DNA from: an uncultured Prevotella sp.
Lineage (GTDB): Bacteria > Bacteroidota > Bacteroidia > Bacteroidales > Bacteroidaceae
Direction of reading: 5' to 3'
Assembly (NCBI GenBank): GCA_900543975.1
Contig: UQTI01000035.1
Location: 1-32,960, forward strand
DNA: 32,960 nucleotides
Of this stretch, positions 8,359-16,239 are shown piece after piece. Position 1 is the stretch's first letter; the number at the start of each line of letters is the position of its first letter. The translations under genes were made by a program, and so were the position numbers. The notes under the pieces were generated by a model that was given only the letters and a program-made list of their open reading frames with translations, did not search any database and had not been told where the DNA came from.

Positions 8359-9387
8359 ATGACTACAGAAAACCAGCCAACGACAATGAAAGACATAGCC
8401 GAGAAGTTCGGTGTGTCGATAGCCACAGTGTCACGGGCGCTGAGCGGAAGCAAGCGTGTCAGCGAAGAAAAACGCAACGCCATCTGCCGTTATGCTCGCG
8501 AGCACGACTTTTACCCAAACGACATTGCCAAATCGCTGCGCAACTCACGCCGCAAGCCCATCCGCATTATAGGTGTCATCGTGCCCGAGTTTACACACTA
8601 CTATTTCTCATCGGTGCTCACAGGCATCGAGGAAGCGGCAACGGAACGCGACTACCGCATAATTGTTGCCACCAGCCGAGAGAGCTACGAACGCGAGGTG
8701 GCAGTATGTCAGATGTTTGAAGCGCACCAGGTGTGCGGTGTCATCGTGTCGCAAGCTAAAGACACGGTGAAATATGACCATTTCAAATCTCTGCTCTCAA
8801 AAGGCATTCCCATCGTCTTCTACGACCGTATATGCACAGGCGTTGATGCCAGCAGGGTGGTGGTTGACGACTATACAGGTGCTTTCATGGCTGTGCAGCA
8901 CCTCATAGAGACGGGCTGCAAGCGCATAGCCTTCTACGGCATGGCGGTAAGCACCGAGATAGGCAAAAACCGCTACAACGGATGGCACGATGCGTTGCTC
9001 AAGGCAGGCATGCACCCCGACGACTCGTTCGTGCGCTTATGCGACAACCGCGAAGATGCCGAGAGAATAACACCCGAGATGCTTAACCGCACCGACCGTC
9101 CCGACGCTTTCTTCTGTGTGAACGACGACACAGCCATCGGCGTGATCTACACAGCCAAGCGCATGGGCTTGCGTGTGCCTGAAGACGTGTCGGTGTGTGG
9201 CTTCACCAACGGCCAGCGTGCCGTGGCGTGCGACCCGCAGCTCACAACAGTGGAGCAACGAGGCGTAACGGTAGGCCGCGAAGCCGCCAACATCCTTATC
9301 GACAAGGCCGAGGGCCTCATCCCCCCACAAAAGATAGAGAAGCGCGTGATCAGAACAAGGCTCGTGGTGAGAGGCAGCTCAAGGTAG
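8359..9387 (+). CDS. LacI-family transcriptional regulator of the starch locus
   Basis: 342 aa. An N-terminal helix-turn-helix (about 9-35: TMKDIAEKFGVSIATVSRAL) and hinge helix (NDIAKSLRNSRRK) are followed by a periplasmic-binding-protein-like sensor domain (about 67-340; IIGVIVPEF, VIVSQAKD, PDAFFCVNDDTAIGV, TTVEQRG). It should bind palindromes such as those at 8246-8270 and 11080-11091, and sense a sugar or sugar phosphate. Bacteroides thetaiotaomicron controls sus with SusR, an unrelated membrane-bound regulator, so this locus uses a different switch. Operator placement upstream of promoters lacking a -33 suggests activation rather than simple repression. A four-codon frame ATGACTACAAAATGA (8348-8362) overlaps the start and repeats its first nine bases. 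The ATG at 8359 is the only start that gives the full protein. Confidence 0.92.
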   Translation: MTTENQPTTMKDIAEKFGVSIATVSRALSGSKRVSEEKRNAICRYAREHDFYPNDIAKSLRNSRRKPIRIIGVIVPEFTHYYFSSVLTGIEEAATERDYRIIVATSRESYEREVAVCQMFEAHQVCGVIVSQAKDTVKYDHFKSLLSKGIPIVFYDRICTGVDASRVVVDDYTGAFMAVQHLIETGCKRIAFYGMAVSTEIGKNRYNGWHDALLKAGMHPDDSFVRLCDNREDAERITPEMLNRTDRPDAFFCVNDDTAIGVIYTAKRMGLRVPEDVSVCGFTNGQRAVACDPQLTTVEQRGVTVGREAANILIDKAEGLIPPQKIEKRVIRTRLVVRGSSR

Positions 9388-9412
9388 ATGGGAAGAGGGT
9401 AAGAAGAATACA

Positions 9413-9490
9413 TGTAAGACACATAAGCCTTATAAGACCTGTAAGACACATAAGCCTCTTATAAGATCCATAAGCCACATAAGTCACATA
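9413..9490. repeat. Degenerate tandem repeat between lacI and the MFS gene
   Basis: Two long units starting at 9413 and 9440 share TGTAAGACACATAAGCCT followed by TATAAGA. Shorter echoes (CATAAGCCACATAAGTCACATAAAACC) run to about 9490. The array fills most of the 148-bp gap. No terminator or clear promoter lies here, so the regulator and transporter genes may be cotranscribed. Confidence 0.7.
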
Positions 9491-9535
9491 AAACCTATTA
9501 TAAGAAAGAAACAAAATCAACAAAACCAAATAACA

Positions 9536-10837
9536 ATGAAACAGAAAAAAGATTTAAGCTTCTGGAAGCTTTGGAACCTAAGCTTCGGTTTTTTCGGTGT
9601 ACAGATAGCCTACGCTCTTCAGAGCGCCAACATCTCGCGCATCTTTGCAACCTTGGGCGCTGACCCCCACTCGCTCAGCTATTTTTGGATTCTCCCACCC
9701 CTCATGGGAATTCTTGTTCAACCTATCGTAGGCACGCTGAGCGACCGCACATGGTGCCGCTTCGGCCGACGCATACCCTACCTCTTCATCGGCTCAGCCG
9801 TGGCTGTGGCTGTGATGTGCCTGTTGCCCAACGCCGGCTCCTTCGGCATGGCAGTAAGCACCGCCATGACGTTTGGACTCATCTCCCTCATGTTCCTCGA
9901 CACCAGCATCAACATGGCGATGCAGCCGTTTAAGATGCTCGTGGGCGACATGGTGAACGAGAAGCAGAAGTCGCTGGCCTACAGCATACAGTCGTTTCTC
10001 TGCAACAGCGGTTCGCTCGTGGGCTATGTGTTTCCCTTCTTCTTCACAGCCCTCGGCATTGCCAACGAGGCGCCCAAGGGCGTAATCCCCGACTCTGTAA
10101 TCTATTCATTCTATATAGGTGCCGCAATCCTCATTCTTTGTGTTGTCTACACCACCGTAAAGGTAAAGGAATGGGATCCGAAGGAATATGCCGAATATAA
10201 CGAGGCCGACCCCGAAGCCTGCGAAGGCAGCGCCAACTGGATAGACCTTCTCAAGAAAGCGCCAGACATGTTCTGGAAGGTCGGACTGGTGCAGTTTTTC
10301 TGCTGGGCTGCTTTCATGTACATGTGGACCTACACCAACGGCACCATCGCCGACACCGTGTGGAACACCACCGACGTGGTGTCGAAGGGTTATCAGGAGG
10401 CTGGCAACTGGGTAGGCGTGCTCTTCTTCTGGCAGGCTATCGGTAGCGTGGTATGGGCAATGATTCTGCCGAAGATCAGCAACGAGAAGTTTGCTTACGC
10501 TCTGAGCCTCGTCATCGGTGCCGTCGGCTTCGCCATGGTTCCGTTCGTTACCGACAAGTATCTGCTTGTGTTGCCCTTCCTCCTCATCGGTTGTGCTTGG
10601 GCTGCCATGCTCTCCATGCCGTTTGCCTTCGTTACCAACGCTATTGAGGGTTATGGTCACAAGGGCGCTTACCTCGGACTGTTCAACGGCACCATCTGCA
10701 TTCCGCAGATCATCGCTGCCTCCCTTGGTGGCATCATCCTCTCAATGGTTGGCTCACATCAGTATAACATGATGATTGTGGCCGCCGTGAGTCTTGCCAT
10801 CGGTGCCGCTTGCGTTGGCTTGATAAAGAAAAAATAA
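9536..10837 (+). CDS. MFS sugar transporter, SLC45/GPH-like, probably maltose or maltooligosaccharide uptake
   Basis: 433 aa with about twelve hydrophobic segments spread over the whole length. The loop after the second segment carries the MFS signature in the form GTLSDRTWCRFGRRIPYL (about 64-81). The N-terminal FWKLWNLSFGFFGVQIAYALQ and the order of helices are those of SLC45-like carriers common in Bacteroidetes starch loci. It should move maltose or short maltodextrins from periplasm to cytoplasm, probably by cation symport. It sits between the regulator and malQ, which supplies the cytoplasmic step. The substrate is inferred from context. Confidence 0.85.
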   Translation: MKQKKDLSFWKLWNLSFGFFGVQIAYALQSANISRIFATLGADPHSLSYFWILPPLMGILVQPIVGTLSDRTWCRFGRRIPYLFIGSAVAVAVMCLLPNAGSFGMAVSTAMTFGLISLMFLDTSINMAMQPFKMLVGDMVNEKQKSLAYSIQSFLCNSGSLVGYVFPFFFTALGIANEAPKGVIPDSVIYSFYIGAAILILCVVYTTVKVKEWDPKEYAEYNEADPEACEGSANWIDLLKKAPDMFWKVGLVQFFCWAAFMYMWTYTNGTIADTVWNTTDVVSKGYQEAGNWVGVLFFWQAIGSVVWAMILPKISNEKFAYALSLVIGAVGFAMVPFVTDKYLLVLPFLLIGCAWAAMLSMPFAFVTNAIEGYGHKGAYLGLFNGTICIPQIIAASLGGIILSMVGSHQYNMMIVAAVSLAIGAACVGLIKKK

Positions 10838-10861
10838 GCAACGCAAACGAGATCAACGCAC

Positions 10862-10878
10862 ATGAGCAAAAAGCTCAT
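10862..10878 (+). other. Small hairpin in the 3' UTR of the MFS gene
   Basis: ATGAGC (10862-10867) and GCTCAT (10873-10878) form a 6-bp stem around an A5 loop, 25 bp after the stop codon and just before the tandem repeat. Confidence 0.4.
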
Positions 10879-10880
10879 AA

Positions 10881-10960
10881 CATCTGAACGCTTAGAATAG
10901 CATCTGAACGCTTAGAATAGCATCTGAACGCTTAGAATAGCATCTGAACGCTTAAAACAA
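10881..10960. repeat. Four tandem 20-bp repeats in the 3' UTR of the MFS gene
   Basis: Three identical units CATCTGAACGCTTAGAATAG start at 10881, 10901 and 10921. A fourth (10941-10960) diverges in its last seven bases. Exact copies imply recent expansion or homogenisation. The array lies between the stop codon and the terminator, so it should be transcribed. Confidence 0.92.
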
Positions 10961-10999
10961 CAAACAAGAACGATTGTCATCATATCGTCAAAACCGTTT

Positions 11000-11032
11000 A
11001 AGACCCGTTTAAGATTTGCTTAAACGGGTCTT
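11000..11032 (+). terminator. Rho-independent terminator after the MFS gene
   Basis: AAGACCCGTTTAAG (11000-11013) and CTTAAACGGGTCTT (11019-11032) form a perfect 14-bp stem with a 5-nt loop, followed by TCCTTCTT. It separates the lacI-MFS unit from the malQ unit. Confidence 0.85.
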
Positions 11033-11079
11033 TCCTTCTTAAAACATCTAAAACAAAAAACAAATTGCGCAAACACGAT

Positions 11080-11091
11080 GTAAACGTTTGC
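11080..11091. promoter_or_regulatory. LacI-type operator upstream of malQ
   Basis: GTAAACGTTTGC matches the susC/lacI operator GCAAACGTTTGC at 11 of 12 positions and keeps the AAACGTTT core. A further half-site GCAAAC lies at 11069-11074. Its centre is 62.5 bp upstream of the TAAATTTG -7 element, the same spacing as at susC. Confidence 0.7.
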
Positions 11092-11147
11092 CCAACAAAA
11101 AGCATATAAAACAACGGCTTGATATATGACAAGAAAATAATTATTAA

Positions 11148-11155
11148 TAAATTTG
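11148..11155 (+). promoter_or_regulatory. Predicted malQ operon promoter, -7 element
   Basis: TAAATTTG matches TAnnTTTG exactly. No TTG -33 lies at the normal spacing. It would give a leader of about 235 nt before malQ. Besides this and the operator, the gap 10838-11396 holds repeats and a terminator only. Confidence 0.55.
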
Positions 11156-11216
11156 CAAGCAAGAAAACAATTAAACCCTAACACGAAGAAACAAACTGCG
11201 AAGCAGCAAGCTAAAA

Positions 11217-11281
11217 AGCTTCTAACGACAAGCCCCAGAAGCTTCGAAACAGCAAGCAAAAGCTTCGAAACGACAAGCAAA
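11217..11281 (+). repeat. Three degenerate 21-23-bp repeats in the malQ leader
   Basis: Units starting at 11217, 11240 and 11261 begin AGCTTCKAAC or AGCTTCGAAAC and contain RRCAAGC. A partial AGCTTCC follows near 11284. The AAGCTT-type palindromes could fold in the leader RNA. Confidence 0.6.
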
Positions 11282-11396
11282 GAAAGCTTCCATAAATATA
11301 AAGATCTATCTTTTTAAAAAAAATGGAGCAATCTTAAACGAAACAAGAATTCAACCAATCAACATCTCACATTATATATAATATAAGCAAAATAAA

Positions 11397-14084
11397 ATGA
11401 AAATCGTTTTCAATATCCAATACAACACTCGTTTTGGCGAGTCGCTGCTCGTTCATGTGACCGACAGCAACACGGCAAAAGAGCGTGTGTACGGTATGAA
11501 CACCGTTGACGGAAAAACCTGGACTTGCCAGATTGAAACCGCAAAGGATGAGCACCCCTCAGCGTTAAACTACCATTACAGTGTAGACAACGCTGGAAGG
11601 GAAGAGCGTCATGAGTGGAAAACCATCGCTCACCGTCTTGAACTTAACAACGCCAACACCTCTGAGATCACGGTCTATGACCATTGGTCAGACATTCCAT
11701 ACGACTCTTACTTATATAGCTCGGCATTCACCGACTGCGTGAACCGCCGTCCCGCTACCCCCATGGGCTCATGCGACTATCGTAAGACGCTCCGCCTCAT
11801 TGTGCGTGCGCCGCAGATGCGCTGCGGCCAGCGACTGGCGGTTATAGGACGCGGCAAGGCTTTGGGCGAGTGGAAGCCCTCGAAGGCGCTGCTCATGTGT
11901 GAGCACAACTACAACGAGTGGGTCATCGACCTCAACGCCGACAGCTTCGGCAACGACCGTCTGGAACTTAAGTTTATTGCCTTTGGCGACAAGGGCGAGC
12001 AGATGTGGGAGACCGGACTGAACCGCACCATCGACCTGCCCGAGTTTAAGGACGGCCAGTGTGTTGTCATGCAGATGAGCCAGACATTCTTCGAGCTTAG
12101 CAACGACAAGCTTGCAGGCACGCTGATCCCAGTGTTCTCGCTGCGCTCTGAAGGAAGCTTCGGCATGGGCGACTTCGGCGACCTGAAGAAGATGATCGAC
12201 TGGGTGGCAGAGACACACCAGCGCGTGCTACAGGTGCTCCCCATCAACGACAGCACATCAACGCACACATGGACCGACTCGTACCCATACTCTTGCATAA
12301 GCATCTTCGCCCTTCACCCACAATATGCCGACCTGCGCCAGCTGCCAGCCATCAAGGACAAGAAGAAGGCTGCCGAGTTTGCTGCCTTGCAGAAAGAGCT
12401 TAACGCCTTGACACAGATCGACTATGAGCGTGTGAACAACGCCAAGATCGAATATCTGCACATCGTGTTTGAGCAGGAAGGCAAGGAAGAGCTTAAGAGC
12501 GAGGCTTTCAAGGAGTTCTTTGCACGCACAGAGCATTGGCTCGTGCCCTACGCACAATATTGCTACCTTCGCGACAAGAACGGCACAGCCGTGTTCTCAC
12601 AGTGGCCCGACCACAACCTGTGGAACGAGACCGACCGCAAGCCGCTCTCAACCTACGGCACCATGGCATGGCAGGAGGTAGAGTTTTTCTACTATGTACA
12701 GTTTATTCTCGACCGCCAGATGCGTGCCGCTCACGAGTATGCCGTGGCACGAGGCGTGGTGCTCAAGGGCGACATACCCATCGGCGTGAACCGCAACGGC
12801 TGCGACGTGTGGCATGAGCCTCATTATTTCGACCTCAACTCGCAGGCAGGCGCTCCGCCAGACGGATTCTCTGTGAACGGACAAAACTGGGGCTTCCCCA
12901 CCTACAACTGGCAGCGCATGATCGAAGACGGATGCCTGTGGTGGAAACGCCGTTTCCAGAACATGTCGCAATATTTTGATGCTTACCGCATTGACCATGT
13001 GATCGGCTTCTTCCGCATCTGGTCTATACCTGTCGACTGCGTTCACGCCCTCACCGGACAGTTTGCGCCGTCGCTCGGCATGACACGCGACGAGATAGAG
13101 AGCTACGGTCTCCACTTCCAGGAAGACCTGTTCACCCGTCCGTTCATCTCACGCTGGATCGTGAACCGCGTGTTCGGCAAGCACGCCGACCATGTGATAG
13201 ACAAGTTCCTGATCCACAGCCATGACGACATCTACGAGCTGAAAACCGAATACAACACGGAGCGCAAGATCGAGGCTGCCTTTGCCGGCAAGACCAGCGA
13301 CGACGACATCTGGGTGCGCGACGGTCTCTACTCGCTTTGCAGCAACGTGCTCTTCGTGCGCGACAATAACGACAGCAACAAGTTCCATCCGCGCATCACA
13401 GCACAGCTAAACCTCATGTATGAGGCGCTCTACGACAGCGACAAGGCAAAGTTCAACGCTCTCTACAACGACTACTATTATCGCAGAAACAATAATTTCT
13501 GGTATAGCGAGGCCATGAAGAAGCTGCCCACCCTCGTACAGGCCACACGCATGCTCGTATGTGCTGAGGACCTCGGCATGGTGCCCGACTGCGTGGCATG
13601 GGTCATGGAGCAGCTGCGCATCCTCAGCCTTGAGCTGCAGTCGATGCCAAAGGACCCAACGGTTAAGTTCGGCCACCTCTCACGCAATCCCTACCGCTCT
13701 GTCTGCACGCTCTCCACACATGACATGCCGACGCTGCGCCAGTGGTGGGACGAAGACTGGGACCGCACGCAGGAGTTCTACTCTACCATGCTCTACCGCG
13801 GTGGCGCTGCACCTCATCCTCTGCCAGGATGGCTCGCCCGCGACATCGTGTCACGCCAGCTCACCTCGCCGTCAATGCTCTGCATCCTGTCGCTGCAAGA
13901 CTGGTTCGCCATCGACGAGAAGCTTCGTCTGCCCGACGCCAACGCCGAGCGCATCAACATACCCGCCATTCCGAAACATTATTGGCGCTACCGCATGCAT
14001 GTAAGCATTGAAGAGTTGATGGCAAACAAAGAGTATAACGACAACATCAAGGAGCTTATCGACGAGTGCGGACGCAGAGGCTGA
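11397..14084 (+). CDS. malQ: 4-alpha-glucanotransferase (amylomaltase), DPE2 type with two CBM20 domains
   Basis: 895 aa, far longer than a plain MalQ (about 500-690 aa). Two N-terminal CBM20-like domains (about 1-105 and 127-235; the second has the LGEWKPSKALLM pattern) precede a GH77 catalytic domain from about 240. GH77 signatures include GAPPDGFSVNGQNWGFPTYNW near 485. Catalytic residues read as nucleophile Asp533 (AYRIDHVIG), acid/base Glu724 (CAEDLGMVP) and Asp776 (STHDMPTLRQWW). The 191-residue gap between nucleophile and acid/base, against about 47 in Thermus amylomaltase, reflects the large insertion typical of plant DPE2. DPE2-type enzymes move one glucosyl unit of maltose to a larger glucan and release glucose. 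No signal peptide is present, so it is cytoplasmic. It leads the malQ-pulA-susA-amylase unit and has its own LacI-type operator. Confidence 0.93.
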   Translation: MKIVFNIQYNTRFGESLLVHVTDSNTAKERVYGMNTVDGKTWTCQIETAKDEHPSALNYHYSVDNAGREERHEWKTIAHRLELNNANTSEITVYDHWSDIPYDSYLYSSAFTDCVNRRPATPMGSCDYRKTLRLIVRAPQMRCGQRLAVIGRGKALGEWKPSKALLMCEHNYNEWVIDLNADSFGNDRLELKFIAFGDKGEQMWETGLNRTIDLPEFKDGQCVVMQMSQTFFELSNDKLAGTLIPVFSLRSEGSFGMGDFGDLKKMIDWVAETHQRVLQVLPINDSTSTHTWTDSYPYSCISIFALHPQYADLRQLPAIKDKKKAAEFAALQKELNALTQIDYERVNNAKIEYLHIVFEQEGKEELKSEAFKEFFARTEHWLVPYAQYCYLRDKNGTAVFSQWPDHNLWNETDRKPLSTYGTMAWQEVEFFYYVQFILDRQMRAAHEYAVARGVVLKGDIPIGVNRNGCDVWHEPHYFDLNSQAGAPPDGFSVNGQNWGFPTYNWQRMIEDGCLWWKRRFQNMSQYFDAYRIDHVIGFFRIWSIPVDCVHALTGQFAPSLGMTRDEIESYGLHFQEDLFTRPFISRWIVNRVFGKHADHVIDKFLIHSHDDIYELKTEYNTERKIEAAFAGKTSDDDIWVRDGLYSLCSNVLFVRDNNDSNKFHPRITAQLNLMYEALYDSDKAKFNALYNDYYYRRNNNFWYSEAMKKLPTLVQATRMLVCAEDLGMVPDCVAWVMEQLRILSLELQSMPKDPTVKFGHLSRNPYRSVCTLSTHDMPTLRQWWDEDWDRTQEFYSTMLYRGGAAPHPLPGWLARDIVSRQLTSPSMLCILSLQDWFAIDEKLRLPDANAERINIPAIPKHYWRYRMHVSIEELMANKEYNDNIKELIDECGRRG

Positions 14085-14184
14085 CAAGTGCCGAAAAGCG
14101 AAAACCATAGCAAGCTCGAAAAGCTTAAGCATCGGAAAACATGAGAAATCCGAAAGTTATTATAATATAAAGAAAAGAGGAATG

Positions 14185-14227
14185 GTTAAGGAGCCGTGAG
14201 TTACAAAAAAACTACCGACTCCTTAAC
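14185..14227 (+). other. Hairpin between malQ and pullulanase genes
   Basis: GTTAAGGAG (14185-14193) and CTCCTTAAC (14219-14227) form a 9-bp perfect stem around a 25-nt loop, followed by TCCTGTTTTC. It could be a partial terminator or attenuator in the 193-bp gap. No TAnnTTTG promoter was seen in the gap, so pulA is probably transcribed from malQ. Confidence 0.45.
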
Positions 14228-14277
14228 TCCTGTTTTCAAAAGCCACCTAACAAAGAAGAATTAACCATAAAAAGCCA

Positions 14278-16197
14278 ATGAATATTAACACAATCATCCT
14301 CTCATTCCTAACCGCCACAGCGGCACAGACCGTAAAGGCGCAGACCTTCAACGAGGTCTCTTATTCGCCCAAGGCCACAACCTTCAGCCTTGTTACATCA
14401 CCAGAGGTAAAGAAGGTCAACGTATTGATTAGCGATGCCGACAACAACGAGGCACAGCTCGTTAAAAGCATGAAACGTGTGGGTGCAGGCAAATGGCAGC
14501 TCACCGTCAAGAACGACCTCAAAGGCAAGTATTATCTCTTCGGCGTGTATAACAACGCACAGCCCGACCTCACACCAGGCGTCTTTGCCAAGGCTGTAGG
14601 GGTGAACGGACAGCGCGGTGCCATTATAGACCTTAAGGACACCGACCCCGAAGGCTGGAGCGAGGACAAACGTCCTGAACTGAGAAACCCCGTAGACCTT
14701 GTTATCTACGAGATGCACCACCGCGACTTCTCAATAGACTATTCGTCGGGCATAAAGAACAAAGGAAAGTTCTTGGCGCTCACAGAACCCAAAGCCATTG
14801 ATCACCTCAAGCGTCTGGGCGTGAACGCCATACATATCCTGCCGTCGTTCGACTATGCCAGCACGGACGAGTCGCGACCCGACAAGCCACAATATAACTG
14901 GGGCTACGACCCTCTCAACTATAACGTGCCCGAAGGCTCCTACTCTACCAACGCCGCCGACCCCAAGGCACGCATAAAGGAGTTTAAGCAAATGGTGCAG
15001 GCCCTCCACAAGGCCGGCATACGCGTTATCCTCGACGTGGTCTACAACCACACTTTCAGCATCGACGGCTCCAACTTCCAGAAGACATATCCCGGCTATT
15101 ATTTCCGCCACCGTCCCGACGGCACCTACAGCGACGGCACAGCCTGCGGCAACGAGACAGCCTCGGAGAAACCGCTCATGCGCGAGTTTATGGTGGAGAG
15201 CGTGAAATATTGGGTTAACGAATATCACATCGACGGTTTCCGCTTCGACCTCATGGGCGTTCACGACATCGAGACGATGAACCTCATACGCGCCGAGCTC
15301 GACAAGATTGATCCCTCGATCTATGTTTACGGCGAGGGATGGAGCGCCGGCTCATGCGCCTACCCGCAGGAGAAGCTCGCCATGAAAGCCAACGCCCGTC
15401 AGCTTAACGGCATAGGTGCCTTCAGCGACGAGCTGCGCGACGCTCTGCGCGGCCCCTTCTCTGACGACAGAAAAGGTGGCTTCCTTATAGGCATGCCCAA
15501 TTGCGAGGAGAGCATAAAGTTTGGCATCGCGGGAGCAATAGACCACCCGCAGGTAGACATGACAAAGGTAAACTACTCTAAGACGGCATGGACAAACGAG
15601 CCGTCACAGATGATTGCCTACGTCAGCTGCCATGACGACTTGTGCCTGACCGACCGTCTGCGTGCAACCGTACCCAACATCAGCGACGACGAGCTTATAC
15701 GCCTCGACCTGCTGGCACAGACAGCGGTGCTCACATCTCAGGGTGTGCCCTTCCTGCTCAGCGGCGAGGAGATGCTGCGCGACAAGAAGGGTGAGCACAA
15801 CTCGTACAGGTCGCCCGACTCGATAAACCGCTTCGACTGGAACAACCTCAAGCGCTATCCGCAGGTCTTCGACTATTACAGCAAGCTCATCGCTCTGCGC
15901 AAAGCTCACCCCGCCTTCCGCATGGGCAAAGCCGAGGAGGTGAAGAAGAACCTCGTGTTCCTTGACGCTCCCGAGGGTGTGGTGGCGTTTCAGCTCAAGA
16001 ACAACGCCGGCGGCGACTCATGGAAAGACATTATCGTGGTGCTCAACGCCAACAAGACAGAGAGAGCTATCAACGTGCCCGAAGGACTGTACACCAAGGT
16101 GCTCGCCAACGGCAAGGTTGACGAGAACGGACTGGGCATCTTGAACGGCAGCAGCGTCACAGTAGCTCCACAGTCGGCTCTCATCATGCACAACTAA
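14278..16197 (+). CDS. pulA: Type I pullulanase (GH13 debranching enzyme)
   Basis: 639 aa. An N-terminal signal peptide ends near TVKAQ (about 18-22). It is followed by a CBM48-like domain (about 25-115) and a GH13 barrel (about 130-560). The hallmark YNWGYDP of type I pullulanases is at 206-212. Catalytic residues are Asp324 (DGFRFDLMG), Glu353 (GEGWSAG) and Asp453 (SCHDDLCLTD). It hydrolyses alpha-1,6 branches, probably in the periplasm on fragments imported by SusCD. It is shorter than the large multi-domain Gram-negative pullulanases and matches the compact Bacteroidetes form. It is followed 42 bp later by the SusA-like gene and is surely cotranscribed with it. Confidence 0.93.
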   Translation: MNINTIILSFLTATAAQTVKAQTFNEVSYSPKATTFSLVTSPEVKKVNVLISDADNNEAQLVKSMKRVGAGKWQLTVKNDLKGKYYLFGVYNNAQPDLTPGVFAKAVGVNGQRGAIIDLKDTDPEGWSEDKRPELRNPVDLVIYEMHHRDFSIDYSSGIKNKGKFLALTEPKAIDHLKRLGVNAIHILPSFDYASTDESRPDKPQYNWGYDPLNYNVPEGSYSTNAADPKARIKEFKQMVQALHKAGIRVILDVVYNHTFSIDGSNFQKTYPGYYFRHRPDGTYSDGTACGNETASEKPLMREFMVESVKYWVNEYHIDGFRFDLMGVHDIETMNLIRAELDKIDPSIYVYGEGWSAGSCAYPQEKLAMKANARQLNGIGAFSDELRDALRGPFSDDRKGGFLIGMPNCEESIKFGIAGAIDHPQVDMTKVNYSKTAWTNEPSQMIAYVSCHDDLCLTDRLRATVPNISDDELIRLDLLAQTAVLTSQGVPFLLSGEEMLRDKKGEHNSYRSPDSINRFDWNNLKRYPQVFDYYSKLIALRKAHPAFRMGKAEEVKKNLVFLDAPEGVVAFQLKNNAGGDSWKDIIVVLNANKTERAINVPEGLYTKVLANGKVDENGLGILNGSSVTVAPQSALIMHN

Positions 16198-16239
16198 ACA
16201 ATAATCTTTTACAACAGAAACGACAAAATTTATTGACAC

